A DNA stretch of 64,000 nucleotides from an uncultured Ectothiorhodospiraceae bacterium (GCA_913055565.1 CAJXKP010000005.1:42357-106356); one strand, 5' to 3'. Shown: positions 17,886 to 29,058, numbered from the stretch's first letter. A program made the numbers and translations. Notes: generated from the letters alone by a model not told the origin.

Positions 17886-19241
17886 TCAGTCACCCGCCAC
17901 GGTCATGGCATCCACCAGAACCGAGCCCGTACGTATGGTGCCGCGGCTGTCCATGTCGGCGCCGACGGCGGTGATATGGCGGAACATCGTGGCCAGATTA
18001 CCGGCTATCGTGACCTCCTCGACCGCATGCACGATACGACCCTGCTCCACCCAGAAGCCGCTCGCACCGCGCGAATAATCCCCGGTTACGCCGTTAACGC
18101 CCTGACCCATGAGCTGGGTCACCACCAGGCCGCGATCCATGCCGGCCACCAGCTCATCGAAATCATGCTCCCCGGGTGCCAGGGTTAGATTGTGCACGCC
18201 ACCCGCATTAGCCGTCGTCTGATACCCGAGTCGCCTCGCGGCATAACTATCCAACACCAAGCCCTCAAGGCGGCCATCGGCAACCAGTCGCCGCGACGAT
18301 GTCGCGACGCCCTCGGCGTCGAAGGGCGCGCTACCCAGGGCCTTGCGACGATGGGGCTCCTCCGTAAGGTACATGTTGGGCGCGAAAACGGGCTCGCCCA
18401 GGCGATCCAGCAGGAACGAGGCCCGCCGATACCAGGCGCGCCCGGAGACCGCCGCCACGAGATGGCCGATCAGCGAGCGCGCCGTCGACGGATCGAATAA
18501 AACCGGGTAGGTGCCCGTTGCCACGCGGCGGGCCCCCAGTCGCGCGAGGGCGCGCTCGGCGGCACGGCGGCCGACGCTGTCAACGCTCTCCAGCTCGTCC
18601 GGGTCGCGGGCCACGCTGAACCACTGATCGCGCTGCATGCCATCAGCGTCTTGCGCCAGCATAGCGCAACTGATGGCATGCTGACTCGTGGCAAAGCCGT
18701 CCAGAAAACCGGCCGTATTGCCGTACGCCTGCACGCCCTCCCGGGCGACGACACCGGCACCCTCGCAATTGCTAACGCGATAATCCACCCCCGCCGCAGC
18801 CGCCTCACAGCGCTGGGCCATGCCAATCGCGTCCTCGGCACCGATTGACCAGGGGTGATGGAGATCGAGCTCCGGTGGCGTTTGCGCCAGCATCGTAGGG
18901 TCCGGCAGGCCGGCTGCGGGATCCTCCGAGGTATGTCGTGCCATCTCGCAGGCCGCCTCAACCGCCTCGCGAATCGCCGCCGAACTGGGATCCGACGTGC
19001 TCGCGCTGCCCTTGCGCTGGCCGCGATAGACGGTGATGGCGAGGCCACGGTCGCGAACATGCTCCAAGGTCTCAGGCGCTCCCTGGCGGCATCGAACCGA
19101 CAGGCCACGGCTCGTGCGAACCGAGGCCTCGGCGGCCGTCGCCCCCATCGAGCGGGCGAGATCGAGGGCCTGCTCGATGAGCGGTGTCAAGCTCGCCTTA
19201 TCGGCGACGTCCAAACTCGCCGTGCGTTCGGGTTCTGTCAT
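17886..19241 (-). CDS. pmbA: Metalloprotease subunit PmbA (TldE)
   Basis: Partner of TldD in a heterodimeric peptidase that cleaves unfolded peptides, processes microcin B17 and degrades CcdA in E. coli. It has 451 residues and no HExxxH motif, as expected for the non-catalytic subunit. Recognisable elements are TYPVLFDPSTARSLIGHL, RRLVADGRLEGLVLDSYAARRLG and TGDYSRGASGFWVEQG, each given in part. It lies 12 bases downstream of tldD and so is probably co-expressed with its partner, unlike E. coli where the two genes are apart. Confidence 0.95.
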   Translation of the reverse strand: MTEPERTASLDVADKASLTPLIEQALDLARSMGATAAEASVRTSRGLSVRCRQGAPETLEHVRDRGLAITVYRGQRKGSASTSDPSSAAIREAVEAACEMARHTSEDPAAGLPDPTMLAQTPPELDLHHPWSIGAEDAIGMAQRCEAAAAGVDYRVSNCEGAGVVAREGVQAYGNTAGFLDGFATSQHAISCAMLAQDADGMQRDQWFSVARDPDELESVDSVGRRAAERALARLGARRVATGTYPVLFDPSTARSLIGHLVAAVSGRAWYRRASFLLDRLGEPVFAPNMYLTEEPHRRKALGSAPFDAEGVATSSRRLVADGRLEGLVLDSYAARRLGYQTTANAGGVHNLTLAPGEHDFDELVAGMDRGLVVTQLMGQGVNGVTGDYSRGASGFWVEQGRIVHAVEEVTIAGNLATMFRHITAVGADMDSRGTIRTGSVLVDAMTVAGD

Positions 19242-19253
19242 GCCGGCGGAATC

Positions 19254-20714
19254 CTAGGCCTGTTGTGTGCCGCCCACGGTGAGGGCATCCAGCTTGACGG
19301 TAGGCTGACCGACGCCCACCGGTACACTCTGCCCCTGTTTGCCGCAGGTCCCGATGCCCTCATCAAGCGCGAGATCATGCCCCACCATGCTCACTCGATT
19401 AAGCACATCGGGGCCATGTCCGATCAGCGTGGCGCCCTTGACCGGCCGCGTGATGCGCCCTTGCTCGATGACATAGGCCTCGCTCGCCGAGAACACGAAT
19501 TGCCCTGAGGTAATATCTACCTGGCCGCCGCCGAAATTCGCCGCGTAGATACCGTGGTCGACCGAGCCGATGATGTCGGCCGGCTCATCGCGACCCGGCA
19601 GCATATAGGTATTGGTCATCCGCGGCATCGGCAAATGGGCGTAGGATTCGCGCCGGGCGTTGCCCGTGGTCTGCTCGCCCATCAGCCCAGCATTAAGGCG
19701 ATCCTGCATGATGCCGGTCAGGATGCCTTCCTCGATGAGCGTATTGCAGGCCGTTGCCTCGCCCTCATCGTCGATATTCAGCGAACCGCGACGCCGCGCC
19801 AGGGTCCCGTCATCGACCACACTGCACAGCGACGACGCGACACGCTCGCCGCGACGCCCGGCAAACGCGGAGGTCCCCTTGCGATGGAAATCGCCCTCCA
19901 ATCCGTGGCCGACGGCCTCGTGCAGCAACACACCAGGCCAACCAGGCCCCAGGACCACCGGCATGGTACCCGCGGGAGCGGCCTCCGCCTCCAGGTTCAC
20001 CAGCGCGCGGCGTACCGCCTCGCCCGCGTATTCCCGGGCCAGCCCCGCAGCCGCGAAATAGTGATAATCGAGCCGCCCGCCGCCGCCGGCCATCCCGGTC
20101 TCGCGGCGATCACCCTCGACGGCGACCACTTGGACACTGAGCCGAACCAGGGGTCGATAATCCGCCGTCAGACGGCCGTCGCTGTCCGCGATGAGTACCG
20201 TATCGTGGACCCCAACGAGACTCGCGCTAACCTGCTGCACGCGCGCATCTGCGCCCCGAGCGGCCGTATCGGCCTCCTGGAGCAGGGCCACCTTGTCGTC
20301 AGCGCCCATACTGGCCAGCGGATCCGCGGCATCGTAGAGGTAATGGCCGTGACGCCGCCCAGGTATGGGGTGGCGCCCGCTGCTACCCGCCCGGGCGATG
20401 GCGCTCGCGGCGCTCGCGGCCTCCAGCAGCGCCGGCACTGCCAGCTCGTCCGAATAGGCGAACCCCGTCTGCGCGCCGCTGATGGCGCGCACGCCCACGC
20501 CCCGATCGCCATTGCTGCTGGCCTCGCGGATGATCCCATCCTCCATGAACCATGCCTCGTGGCGGCGACGCTGGAAGTACAGATCCGAGGCCTCGACGCC
20601 GGGAACCATGAGCCGGTCAAAGACCTTCTCTAGTTCGCCGTCCCCTATCCCCGCCGGACTGAGGAGGCTCTCGCTCGCGCTCTGCCGATGTTGGTCCCGG
20701 CTGTCATCACTCAT
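19254..20714 (-). CDS. tldD: Metalloprotease TldD
   Basis: Catalytic subunit of the TldD/PmbA peptidase. The ATG at 20714 gives 486 residues; the frame is open to 20819 but that segment overlaps the nitrilase gene in another frame. The zinc motif is HEAVGH at 265-270 ([14 protein letters not shown]), and the conserved C-terminal [17 protein letters not shown] with its cysteine is present. It overlaps the upstream nitrilase gene by 8 bases. Confidence 0.96.
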   Translation of the reverse strand: MSDDSRDQHRQSASESLLSPAGIGDGELEKVFDRLMVPGVEASDLYFQRRRHEAWFMEDGIIREASSNGDRGVGVRAISGAQTGFAYSDELAVPALLEAASAASAIARAGSSGRHPIPGRRHGHYLYDAADPLASMGADDKVALLQEADTAARGADARVQQVSASLVGVHDTVLIADSDGRLTADYRPLVRLSVQVVAVEGDRRETGMAGGGGRLDYHYFAAAGLAREYAGEAVRRALVNLEAEAAPAGTMPVVLGPGWPGVLLHEAVGHGLEGDFHRKGTSAFAGRRGERVASSLCSVVDDGTLARRRGSLNIDDEGEATACNTLIEEGILTGIMQDRLNAGLMGEQTTGNARRESYAHLPMPRMTNTYMLPGRDEPADIIGSVDHGIYAANFGGGQVDITSGQFVFSASEAYVIEQGRITRPVKGATLIGHGPDVLNRVSMVGHDLALDEGIGTCGKQGQSVPVGVGQPTVKLDALTVGGTQQA

Positions 20715-21597
20715 CGCTGGGCGCCTCGCTCGGCCGCGGCGGTTCATAGGCCATGCCTTGGTCCTCGACGCGCGGCTGGCACAACTCACGGCGATGGCGC
20801 AACGCCGGGAACCGGTCACGCAGCTCGGCGCGTTCGTGACGATCGATAGGCGCCATTATCACGCCCGATCCCGTAGCTCGGCGCGCCATAACGCGGCCCC
20901 AGGGATCGACGATCATGCTGTCGCCGAAACTCGCCCGCTCGCTCGGATGGTTGCCCACCTGATCCGCCGCCACCACGTGGCATAGATTCTCGACGGCCCG
21001 CGCGCGCAACAGAAGCTCCCAGTGGGCAGCCCCTGTGGGTACCGTAAAGGCCGCCGGAACGGCGAACAGCTCGGCGCCGGCATCGACGAGACCGCGAAAG
21101 AGCTCGGGGAAGCGTAAGTCGTAGCAAACCGCCAGACCAACGCGGGCCACGGGCGTGTCAACGACAACGGGCGCTGAACCGGGCCTGAGGGTGCGCGACT
21201 CGCCGTACGTCTCGCCGCCACCGACGTCGACGTCGAACATATGGAGCTTGTCGTAGCGGGCCCTCACATCGCCGTTATCATCGAACACCAGGCAGGCTGC
21301 CGCCACCCGACTTGTCTCATCGACGAGCAGCGGGATCGTTCCCGCTATCAGCCAGACGCCATTGTCGGCGGCTGCTGCGGACAGGCGTTGCTGGATCCAG
21401 CCATCGCCGGGGGGCTCGCCGACGGCCAGCTTATCCGCCTCGTCAGCACCGAGGAAGGCAACGTTCTCCGGTAACACCACCAGGCTCGCGCCCTGCTCGG
21501 CGGCCTGCGCGATCAAACCGACAGCCGTCTCGATATTGGCTCGCACGTCCGCGCCGGAGGTCATCTGGATGGCGGCCACTTGATGGCACTCGGTCAT
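20707..21597 (-). CDS. Carbon-nitrogen hydrolase, Nit1/NitFhit-like amidase
   Basis: Nitrilase-superfamily hydrolase, 296 residues. The Glu-Lys-Cys triad is clear: Glu44 ([10 protein letters not shown]), Lys117 ([10 protein letters not shown]) and Cys158 ([11 protein letters not shown]). The DKLHMFDVD stretch is typical of the Nit1 branch, whose members remove deaminated glutathione; that substrate is inferred from the family. It lies between yhdP and tldD with short overlaps, as in Pseudomonas. Confidence 0.9.
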   Translation of the reverse strand: MTECHQVAAIQMTSGADVRANIETAVGLIAQAAEQGASLVVLPENVAFLGADEADKLAVGEPPGDGWIQQRLSAAAADNGVWLIAGTIPLLVDETSRVAAACLVFDDNGDVRARYDKLHMFDVDVGGGETYGESRTLRPGSAPVVVDTPVARVGLAVCYDLRFPELFRGLVDAGAELFAVPAAFTVPTGAAHWELLLRARAVENLCHVVAADQVGNHPSERASFGDSMIVDPWGRVMARRATGSGVIMAPIDRHERAELRDRFPALRHRRELCQPRVEDQGMAYEPPRPSEAPSDE

Positions 21598-24500
21598 GGG
21601 ATCTCCTCGTCGGGGGGGTTATTCAACAGCCCAGTGTCCATACGATCGATACGCGGCGCCGACCAGGGCCCCGTGAGCCGATACGAGAGGCTCGTAAACG
21701 GCGCCATGCCCTCGGCGACCACATCCTGCCCCAGCCATAGCAGCAGGGCAGCGGGCGCGCCGCCCGTCATCACACCCACCAGCGGCAGCGTCGCACTGAT
21801 GCGGGGGGTTACGGTGAGGCGTTGATCATAGACGCGATCAACCAGATCCACAGCCCCCGTGGCCTGTACCTGCGCCAGCGGGCCGACCAGATAGCAAGGG
21901 TTGGGCCGCGCGACGCCATCGGCGATATCGAAGTTGGCATAGATCCGATCGAACGGCAGCCCCTTGTGGGTGATCGGCGCGAAATCCAGCATCAGCCGTC
22001 GCGGCAGCAGCGATAGGCTCAACAAACCGAAGACTCGACTCGCGCCCGGCTCCAGGGTCGGCAGGCTACCGTCGCGCAGGTCGAGCTCCACGGTCCCTGC
22101 CAGCGTGCCCACGTCGGGCGCGAGGAGATGGCCGGCCCAGCTGAGCTCGGCACGGAAACGGCCCTGACCGCCTTTAACGCGAGCGGGTAGGCCGAAACGG
22201 TCCAGTAGGCCCCCCGTATCAACGGTCTCGGTCGTGATCTCGAGGCGACTGCGGCCCGCCGACCGATCCCAGTTGCCACTGGCCCGCAGTAGCATAGATG
22301 GGTTATCCAGGACGAGCTCGCGCAGGGCGACACCGTCGTCGACTGCCTCGAGCCTAACGCGCAGCTGCCCCAGGAGCCGCCCATCGAGGCGCAGCTCGCC
22401 GATCCGTACGTCGAGGGTCGGCATGGTCAACGGTGGCGACAAGGAGGCCTCACCTCCGCCGCTAACCCGATCGAAGGCCAGGCGCTCCATGGCGAGCTCG
22501 AACCCGCCCCCGTCAGCGCTAGTCAGCGTCCCGCGCGCGTTCGCCCCATCGAAGCGGATACGCCAACCGGCTTGTGGGCGCTCGACCAGGACACCCAGCT
22601 CGCGTACGGCGTGGCCGCCCGCCTGCAAGCTGCCAACCTCCAGATCAGCGGCCAACAGGCCGGGCAGTACCCCACTGGCACCGCCACCCGCCGGCCATAG
22701 GTCCGAGTAATCGCGCAGCTTGGCCGCATCCAGGGCCTCGACCCGGCCGTCAACGCGCAGACCTGGTTGATCGGGCAACGTGGCCGGCTGGCTGCCGAGC
22801 TGTATGCCCACCCGCGTCAATCGACCCGACTCGACGGCGGCCAGCGTCCGCAACCGGCGTCCGTATTGCAGGCGTACCGGTTCCATACCGGAGGGTCCGC
22901 CGCGGGCACGGAGACTCAGCGCCCGGGCCTCGCTAGCCGTCTTCCCGAACGGCGCCGGCGCATCAACCGCCAGCCCCGATAGATCGCTGCTCAGCTCGAC
23001 GCGCCACTGCCGCGTATCCGCGGCCAGCCCCGGCAGGGTTGCATCCACGAGCCAGGCGGAACGGCCGCTGATCGGCAGCCCATCGGGCGAGCCCGCGGGT
23101 AGCCACGGCGCCAGGCCGGCATCCACTTGGGCAATCGCTCGTATTCGCGCGTCCTCACCGGTGCCAACGGTCCAGCCGTTGCTGGTAACCCGACTGCCCC
23201 CGAACCGCGCGGTCAGGCCGTCCCACTCCAGGCCCTCGCGATCGAAGCCGATATCCCCCTGCACCTGGGTCAAACGATACCCCGTCGCCGGATAGGCCAC
23301 ACCGGCATCGCGCAAGCGCACCTGGCCATCGACGGTAACCGCCTCGGGGTCAGCGAGCGGCAGACGCAGTGACAGATCCAGTGACGGTTCGCCGTCCAGC
23401 CGTAGACCGCTTGCGGCATCGACGGCGGCGGCCAAGGGCGTCGCCTTGAGCGCCTTACGCCAATCGTCGAACGCCGCGCTTGCCTGGAGCTCGACGTCCA
23501 GCTGAGGTGACTGCCAGTCCGGCAGTAGCCGGGCGCGCGCCTGGCCCACCGTTAAGCCCGCCACCCGGGCGCGCTGCAGCCGAACCCGTAACCCCTCGGG
23601 TGACAGCTCAAAATCACCGGCTAGGCCCGTGAGCGCCGGCCACGCCTCGGCGTAATCCAGCCGGTTAGCGCGAAACCCGGAGCGCAGCCGCAAGACACTC
23701 GTCGACCCGCCCGAACCCAAGGCCGACACCGGCCCCGACGCGCGAAGCACAGTACCCGTAAGCCGCCCCCCCTGGAGATGCGCCGCCAGCCAGCTCAGCG
23801 ACGCCTTTTCACGTAGCTCGGGCTCAACCCGAGCCAACAGGCCTGAGGCGTCGCCTCGGCTGAGGCGAAGCTCACCATCGACGCGGGATTGCCCGTCCTC
23901 GTCGTGATCCACTAGGCCACTGGCTCGACCGGCCGCAAGCGGACCCGCAAAGGTGAGCTCGCCGAGCCGCAAGCGCAGCGGCGCGCCCTCCGGCACCCGC
24001 CAGAACAACTGGCCGCGCGCGGAGCTCAGCATCGCGGATTCAGTGAGGTAGGCCGGCCAGCGCAAACGGCCATCGCTGACCCCCAGGCTGGCACGGCCCC
24101 CGTCGGGATCGGCAGCAATCGCCAGCGCCAGATTGTCGATACCAGGCTGGCCAGCGCCCGGGGCGAGCGACAGGCCCGCTAACTCGCCCTCGACACGCCA
24201 GTTAGCCGCCTGGCGCGCGAGCTGCAACCGATCGACATGACCGCGCGGCTGAACGCGCCGTAGCAGGCCACGCCAGCGTTCAGGGATGGCCTCGTGGGCC
24301 CGGACGTGGCGGAACCAGTCGCCCAGCTCCAGGCCGCGCATACCTAATCGCCAACGTGCCGTCGCCGAGTCTCGCGCCGCGCTCACACGGGCCCCGCCAC
24401 CGGCCTGATCCGCAGGCCACCGGGCATCGACTCGCCAGCCGCTGCCTTGGCGCTGCCAGCGCGCGGTCCCCGTTATGGGACCCGTTTTCTCGAGGCCGAA

Positions 24501-25328
24501 TGCCGCCGGCTCAAGCCAGTCGCCCGAGGCGGAACCGCGGACCAATCGGTTGGAGCGCCAGGTCAACCAGACAGCGCCGTCCCAGCGACCGCCCAGGCCC
24601 AGCTCGTCGCTTACCCGGCGACTCGCGCGCTCGCTGATGCGCGCCGCATCGACATCGGTTAGGGCGAGATGGAGCTGTCCAGTGAGTGGCTCGCTGGGGC
24701 TCAGGGGCGCATCGACGTTGCCTCGGAGCTGAACCTCGCCGCCGTTGTCGGCGATCACCGCGCGTGCCGATAACGCCACCTTGGCGTCCGTCGCGGCGCC
24801 ACTGAGCTCGACGCCGCGCAACCGCAATGGCGCGACCCCGGGGCCGCCGTCGCGCCAATCAATGGTGAGACTGGTAAGGCTTACCCGATCCGGGAAGGGC
24901 ATCCGGGCGAGCAGATTGCCCTCATGCCCCTGGACCTTGAGCCGCCCATCGGCGAAGCGGGTCACCCGCAGGTGGCCACCGTCGAGACGCAGCGCCTCCA
25001 GAACCGGCGTGCCGTGCCATAGCGATTCCCAGGGATCGAGCGCCAGGGCCAGCGAGGCGAATCGCAGCGCTCGCTCGCCCTCCCCTAGCCGCACATCGCG
25101 CAGTTCCAGCTCCGGGGCGAGCCCATTCAAGCGGGCACTAACTGCGGAAGCCGAGACAGCCTTGTCCGTGGCAACCGCGATCGCCTGCAGCGCGCGATCA
25201 TCGAGCCCGTCGGTGTGCGCCAAGACCACGCGCAGCACCGCTACCAGCAGGCCCACGACGATAATCGCCCCGAGCGCTAGAGCCAGCGCGCCCCGGCCCA
25301 AGCGCTGCATCATGCGGCCACCGGTCAT
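21594..25328 (-). CDS. yhdP: AsmA-like envelope lipid transport protein YhdP
   Basis: Very large AsmA-family protein, 1244 residues. It is anchored by an N-terminal transmembrane helix (about 14-35) with a long periplasmic beta-rich body expected to form a groove for phospholipid transfer to the outer membrane. The C-terminal DUF3971/AsmA region contains LVDRVYDQRLTVTPRISATL and GAPAALLLWLGQDV, given in part. The size and placement next to rng are diagnostic. The ORF is intact despite its length. Confidence 0.93.
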   Translation of the reverse strand: MTGGRMMQRLGRGALALALGAIIVVGLLVAVLRVVLAHTDGLDDRALQAIAVATDKAVSASAVSARLNGLAPELELRDVRLGEGERALRFASLALALDPWESLWHGTPVLEALRLDGGHLRVTRFADGRLKVQGHEGNLLARMPFPDRVSLTSLTIDWRDGGPGVAPLRLRGVELSGAATDAKVALSARAVIADNGGEVQLRGNVDAPLSPSEPLTGQLHLALTDVDAARISERASRRVSDELGLGGRWDGAVWLTWRSNRLVRGSASGDWLEPAAFGLEKTGPITGTARWQRQGSGWRVDARWPADQAGGGARVSAARDSATARWRLGMRGLELGDWFRHVRAHEAIPERWRGLLRRVQPRGHVDRLQLARQAANWRVEGELAGLSLAPGAGQPGIDNLALAIAADPDGGRASLGVSDGRLRWPAYLTESAMLSSARGQLFWRVPEGAPLRLRLGELTFAGPLAAGRASGLVDHDEDGQSRVDGELRLSRGDASGLLARVEPELREKASLSWLAAHLQGGRLTGTVLRASGPVSALGSGGSTSVLRLRSGFRANRLDYAEAWPALTGLAGDFELSPEGLRVRLQRARVAGLTVGQARARLLPDWQSPQLDVELQASAAFDDWRKALKATPLAAAVDAASGLRLDGEPSLDLSLRLPLADPEAVTVDGQVRLRDAGVAYPATGYRLTQVQGDIGFDREGLEWDGLTARFGGSRVTSNGWTVGTGEDARIRAIAQVDAGLAPWLPAGSPDGLPISGRSAWLVDATLPGLAADTRQWRVELSSDLSGLAVDAPAPFGKTASEARALSLRARGGPSGMEPVRLQYGRRLRTLAAVESGRLTRVGIQLGSQPATLPDQPGLRVDGRVEALDAAKLRDYSDLWPAGGGASGVLPGLLAADLEVGSLQAGGHAVRELGVLVERPQAGWRIRFDGANARGTLTSADGGGFELAMERLAFDRVSGGGEASLSPPLTMPTLDVRIGELRLDGRLLGQLRVRLEAVDDGVALRELVLDNPSMLLRASGNWDRSAGRSRLEITTETVDTGGLLDRFGLPARVKGGQGRFRAELSWAGHLLAPDVGTLAGTVELDLRDGSLPTLEPGASRVFGLLSLSLLPRRLMLDFAPITHKGLPFDRIYANFDIADGVARPNPCYLVGPLAQVQATGAVDLVDRVYDQRLTVTPRISATLPLVGVMTGGAPAALLLWLGQDVVAEGMAPFTSLSYRLTGPWSAPRIDRMDTGLLNNPPDEEIP

Positions 25329-25352
25329 ACGCCTAGTAGCGTAGCGGCACCG

Positions 25353-26819
25353 CTATACCAGTACCACATCGAATTGCTCCTGGGTGTAGAGCGGCTCGGC
25401 CTGGAACTCAATGGGCTTACCGATGGATTCCTCCAGCTCGGCGAAGGTATCGCTCTCCTCGTCGCGCACTCGATCAACCACCTCCTGGGCGGTCAGCACG
25501 AGCAGTCGATCCACCTCGAACTGACGCGCCTCGCGGATTATCTCGCGCGTGATCTCGTAGCAGACCGTCTCGACCGTTTTAAGGAGGGCGCGCCCGCCAC
25601 AGGTGTGGCAGGGCTCGCAGAGGGCGTGCTGCAGGGATTCACGGGTGCGCTTGCGTGTCATCTCCACCAGGCCCAGAGCCGAGACGCCGCTAATCTGGGT
25701 CTTGGCGTGGTCGCGCTCCATGGCCTTCTCCAGGGCGCGCAGGACCTGACGCTTGTGCTCGGGATCGTCCATATCGATAAAGTCGATAATGATAATACCG
25801 CCCAGGTTACGCATGCGCAGCTGGCGTGCGATGGCATGCGCGGCCTCGAGGTTGGTCTTAAAGATCGTCTCCTCGAGCGTGCGGTGGCCGACATACGCGC
25901 CGGTATTCACGTCGATGGTGGTCATGGCCTCGGTCTGATCGATCATCACATGGCCACCGGACTTGAGCTCCACCCGGCGCTCCAGCGCCCGCTGGATCTC
26001 GTCCTCGACACCGTAGAGGTCGAAGATCGGGCGTTCCCCCGGGTAGTAGTCGACCCGGTCGGCGATATCGGGCAGGAACCGCTGGCAGAAGTCGCTAATA
26101 CGCTCGTAGCTCTCGCGCGAGTCCACCCGGACACGCTCGATGGGATGGATGACCAGGTCGCGCAGGGCGCGCAAGACCAGTGGCAAGTCCTCATGCACCA
26201 AGACACCGGCCTGGGCGTACTGGGCACGCTTCTGCACGGAATCCCAAAGGCGCCGCAGAAAGTCCCGGTCGCGCTGGAGCGCTTGCTTGCTAGCGCCCTC
26301 GGCGGCGGTGCGCAGGATGTAGCCGTTGCCGTCCTCACCATCCAGGAAGGATTCACCGATGCGCCGGAGTCGCGCCCGTGCGTCGGCATCCTCGATCCGC
26401 GTCGAGATGCCAACGGTGGGATTGCCTGGGAGTAACACCATGTGCCGCGACGGAACGGTGATGTGCGTCGTCAGGCGGGCACCCTTACTGCCGATGGGAT
26501 CCTTAATAACCTGGACCAGCACCGACTGCTGCTCGCGCAACAGCCGCGTTATGTCGGGCGTCGGCTGCGTATCGGGGCCGAGCGCCTCATCCGTCCGCGC
26601 GATGTCGGAGGCATGCAGGAAGGCCGTGCGCTGGAGCCCGACATCGATGAATGCCGCCTGCATCCCCGGCAGCACCCGGGATACGTAGCCCTTGTAGATA
26701 TTGCCCACGATACCCCGGCGCCGTAGGCGCTCGATGTAGACCTCCTGCAGCGCGCCATGCTCGACCACGGCCACGCGGGTCTCGCGAGGGGCCACATTGA
26801 CCAGCAGCTCCTGAGTCAC
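25353..26819 (-). CDS. rng: Ribonuclease G
   Basis: Endoribonuclease of the RNase E/G family maturing 16S rRNA 5' ends. It has 488 residues: S1 domain (about 36-125), catalytic aspartates Asp303 (DVNTG) and Asp346 (IIDFID), and a zinc-link segment CEPCHTC at 401-407. It lacks the long C-terminal degradosome scaffold of RNase E. It overlaps maf by 4 bases. Confidence 0.96.
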   Translation of the reverse strand: MTQELLVNVAPRETRVAVVEHGALQEVYIERLRRRGIVGNIYKGYVSRVLPGMQAAFIDVGLQRTAFLHASDIARTDEALGPDTQPTPDITRLLREQQSVLVQVIKDPIGSKGARLTTHITVPSRHMVLLPGNPTVGISTRIEDADARARLRRIGESFLDGEDGNGYILRTAAEGASKQALQRDRDFLRRLWDSVQKRAQYAQAGVLVHEDLPLVLRALRDLVIHPIERVRVDSRESYERISDFCQRFLPDIADRVDYYPGERPIFDLYGVEDEIQRALERRVELKSGGHVMIDQTEAMTTIDVNTGAYVGHRTLEETIFKTNLEAAHAIARQLRMRNLGGIIIIDFIDMDDPEHKRQVLRALEKAMERDHAKTQISGVSALGLVEMTRKRTRESLQHALCEPCHTCGGRALLKTVETVCYEITREIIREARQFEVDRLLVLTAQEVVDRVRDEESDTFAELEESIGKPIEFQAEPLYTQEQFDVVLV

Positions 26820-27424
26820 CGGTCTTGCCAGGCAGCCTGATAATCCAGGCCGAATTCATCGAGCAGATCCGCGGTGTCGTACAGCGGCAGCCCCATCACG
26901 CCCGAATAGCTCCCCTCCAGATGGGTTACGAAGACCGCGCCACGGCCCTGAATGGCGTACGCACCGGCCTTGTCCAAGGGCTCGCCGCTGGCCCAGTAGC
27001 GCCGCATCTCATCGCGGCTGATCTCGCGCAGGGTGACGTTATTAACGGACAACCGCGTGGCCTCACGCTCGCCATCAACGAGCGCCACACCGGTCAGCAC
27101 CCGATGGCTACGCCCTGATAGGCGATCGAGCATGGTCCGCGCCTCGCCCTCATCGCCGGGCTTACCCATGATCTCGCCGTCGACCACGACCACGGTATCG
27201 GCACCGAGCACGTTAACGACGCCCGATGCCAGTGCCTGATGCCCCGCCCGGGCCTTTTCCAGCGCCAAGCGCACAACGAACACCTCCGGGCTCTCGCCGG
27301 CAGCCAGGGATTCATCGACCCCCTGATCCACCCGACGCCAACTAACGCCGATCTGGTCGAGAAGCCCCTGACGCCTTGGCGACCGGGAGGCGAGGTGAAT
27401 CAGCGCTTCGGTATCAGCATTCAT
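26816..27424 (-). CDS. maf: Maf-family nucleotide pyrophosphatase
   Basis: House-cleaning pyrophosphatase of the YhdE subfamily, expected to hydrolyse dTTP/UTP and modified nucleotides. It has 202 residues. The family markers are [16 protein letters not shown] at the N-terminus, the acidic [16 protein letters not shown], and the [26 protein letters not shown] segment (in part). It follows the rng-maf order of relatives. Its other neighbour is rlmH, 75 bases away, where mreD or other genes would be expected. Confidence 0.94.
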   Translation of the reverse strand: MNADTEALIHLASRSPRRQGLLDQIGVSWRRVDQGVDESLAAGESPEVFVVRLALEKARAGHQALASGVVNVLGADTVVVVDGEIMGKPGDEGEARTMLDRLSGRSHRVLTGVALVDGEREATRLSVNNVTLREISRDEMRRYWASGEPLDKAGAYAIQGRGAVFVTHLEGSYSGVMGLPLYDTADLLDEFGLDYQAAWQDR

Positions 27425-27499
27425 GACGATTTCCTTGATTGCATCGCCCTATCCCGTAACGCGGAGTCGCAGCCATTCCCAGCTGCATCGGGTACCCGC

Positions 27500-27961
27500 T
27501 CAGCGGCGATGATAGGGATGATTGTTCATTAGGGTCCAGGCACGATAGAGCTGTTCGGCGAGGATGACACGCACCAGCATGTGCGGCAGCGTCAGCGCCG
27601 ACAGCGCCCATCGATGATCGGACTCGGCACAACAATCCGGGGCCAACCCATCCGCGCCTCCGATCAGGAACGCCACATCCCGGCCGTCCATCATCCAGTC
27701 ATCGAGCCAGCGGGCCAGGGTGGCGGTGTCCCAGTGGCGACCGTTCGCGTCCAGCGCGATCCGCCGGCAGTCCCGGGAGGCGGCCATGAGCCGCGCGCCC
27801 TCCTCCGCCATGCCTTGCTCCGTACTGCTGCGCGCGGCTGCCGATCGCACGGCGGCTACCCTCACGGGCAGCTGTGACGGCATACGACGGGTGTATTCCG
27901 CGACGCCGTCCGCGACCCATCCGGGCGGCTTCTCCCCCACGGCCACGATCCGAAGCTCCAT
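27500..27961 (-). CDS. rlmH: 23S rRNA pseudouridine-1915 N3-methyltransferase
   Basis: SPOUT methyltransferase acting on pseudouridine 1915 in helix 69 of 23S rRNA. It has 153 residues, typical. The trefoil-knot SAM site is seen as FLIGGADGL and the conserved C-terminus as LPHMLVRVILAEQLYRAW ending NNHPYHR. It lies 5 bases after rsfS, the usual rsfS-rlmH pair. Confidence 0.96.
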   Translation of the reverse strand: MELRIVAVGEKPPGWVADGVAEYTRRMPSQLPVRVAAVRSAAARSSTEQGMAEEGARLMAASRDCRRIALDANGRHWDTATLARWLDDWMMDGRDVAFLIGGADGLAPDCCAESDHRWALSALTLPHMLVRVILAEQLYRAWTLMNNHPYHRR

Positions 27962-27966
27962 GCCTG

Positions 27967-28329
27967 TCAGGCCTGCTCCGTGAGCGAATCGTCCGCGACG
28001 CCCCAGATGTTCTCAAGGCGGTAGAAATCCCGGACCTCGGCGAGCATCACGTGCACCACCGCCGGCCCCAGATCGACCAACACCCAGTCTCCCTCGGAGG
28101 CCCCTTCGATCCCGGCGGGTTGGATGCCGGCCGCCTTCGCCTGCTCGCGCACGTGTTCCGCGATGGACTGAACATGCCGACGGGAGGTCCCGGTAGCGAC
28201 CACCATGAGATCCGTGATCGGCGTACGCCCGCGTACATCGAGCGGCACCGGCTCCTCGGCCTTCATCTCGTCAAGCGCCTCGCTAACGATCCCCTGCACC
28301 CGTTCCATATCGGACTGACTCTCACTCAT
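27967..28329 (-). CDS. rsfS: Ribosomal silencing factor RsfS
   Basis: Binds ribosomal protein uL14 and blocks subunit joining under starvation. The ATG at 28329 gives 120 residues (MSESQSDM...); an upstream open stretch to 28362 is not conserved-looking. The domain shows ITDLMVVATGTSRRHVQSI and GDWVLVDLGPAVVHVML, given in part. It is followed by rlmH and preceded by nadD 63 bases upstream. Confidence 0.95.
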   Translation of the reverse strand: MSESQSDMERVQGIVSEALDEMKAEEPVPLDVRGRTPITDLMVVATGTSRRHVQSIAEHVREQAKAAGIQPAGIEGASEGDWVLVDLGPAVVHVMLAEVRDFYRLENIWGVADDSLTEQA

Positions 28330-28392
28330 ACGCGTGCCTCTCGACGCTGCCCTAACAATCACTGCCCGCCCGTGCGATTGCCACCACCGCCC

Positions 28393-29058
28393 TCACGGCT
28401 GCGGATAGCCATAGACGCCGGCACCGGCAATCGCCTGCCAGACGCCGTCCGGTAATAGAAAGCGCGCGGACAGCCCCTGTGCCATGCATCGACGAACCCC
28501 CGTGCTGGAGACGCTCACGGGTGAGACCGGCTCGACGCGAACGCCGCCCCTCGGCCGCTGGCGGAGCGCTTGCCGCTCGATCCGGCGTTCGCTTAAACAC
28601 CGCGCCAGCTCGGCGGGTAGTCCATGCAACGTGATCCCGGCGCGCTCCATGACGATGAGATGCGCGTACTCGGTGAGGCGATGCCACTGATGCCAGCTCA
28701 TCAGGCCGCGGAAGGCGTCCGCGCCCATGGCGAAGGCTAGCGGGCGCTCGGGGCCGATCTCGGCGCGGATACGGCGCAGGGTCTCGACGGTGTAGGACGG
28801 CCCCGCGCGCTCGAACTCGCAGGCATCGACGTGCAATCCGGGGACGCCGTCGACGGCCTGACGTAGCCAAGCGAGCCGGTGATCGGGGGTAGCGCGGGGC
28901 GGCGGGCGATGCGGGGGCACACGCCCAGGGACCAGGCGAAGCTCGGCGAGTCCCAAGTTCTGAAGCAATTCCAATGCCGGACGCAGATGGCCTAGGTGGA
29001 CCGGGTCGAAGGTCCCGCCGAGCACGGCGACGGGGGATCGCTGCGTTACGGCTGTCAC
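28393..29058 (-). CDS. nadD: Nicotinate-nucleotide adenylyltransferase
   Basis: Forms nicotinate adenine dinucleotide in NAD synthesis. It has 221 residues from a GTG start at 29058 that overlaps the proA stop (GTGA). The nucleotidyltransferase signature [11 protein letters not shown] is at 14-24 and the C-terminal motif SVSSTGVRR replaces the usual ISSTxIR. The order proA-nadD-rsfS-rlmH is common in gammaproteobacteria. Confidence 0.95.
   Translation of the reverse strand: MTAVTQRSPVAVLGGTFDPVHLGHLRPALELLQNLGLAELRLVPGRVPPHRPPPRATPDHRLAWLRQAVDGVPGLHVDACEFERAGPSYTVETLRRIRAEIGPERPLAFAMGADAFRGLMSWHQWHRLTEYAHLIVMERAGITLHGLPAELARCLSERRIERQALRQRPRGGVRVEPVSPVSVSSTGVRRCMAQGLSARFLLPDGVWQAIAGAGVYGYPQP

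Noticed and set aside
19554..20633. 359-codon plus-strand open frame opposite tldD
   Set aside because: Shadow of tldD, which has an intact zinc motif in its own frame.
25374..26435. 353-codon plus-strand open frame opposite rng
   Set aside because: Shadow of the catalytic part of RNase G; no independent support.
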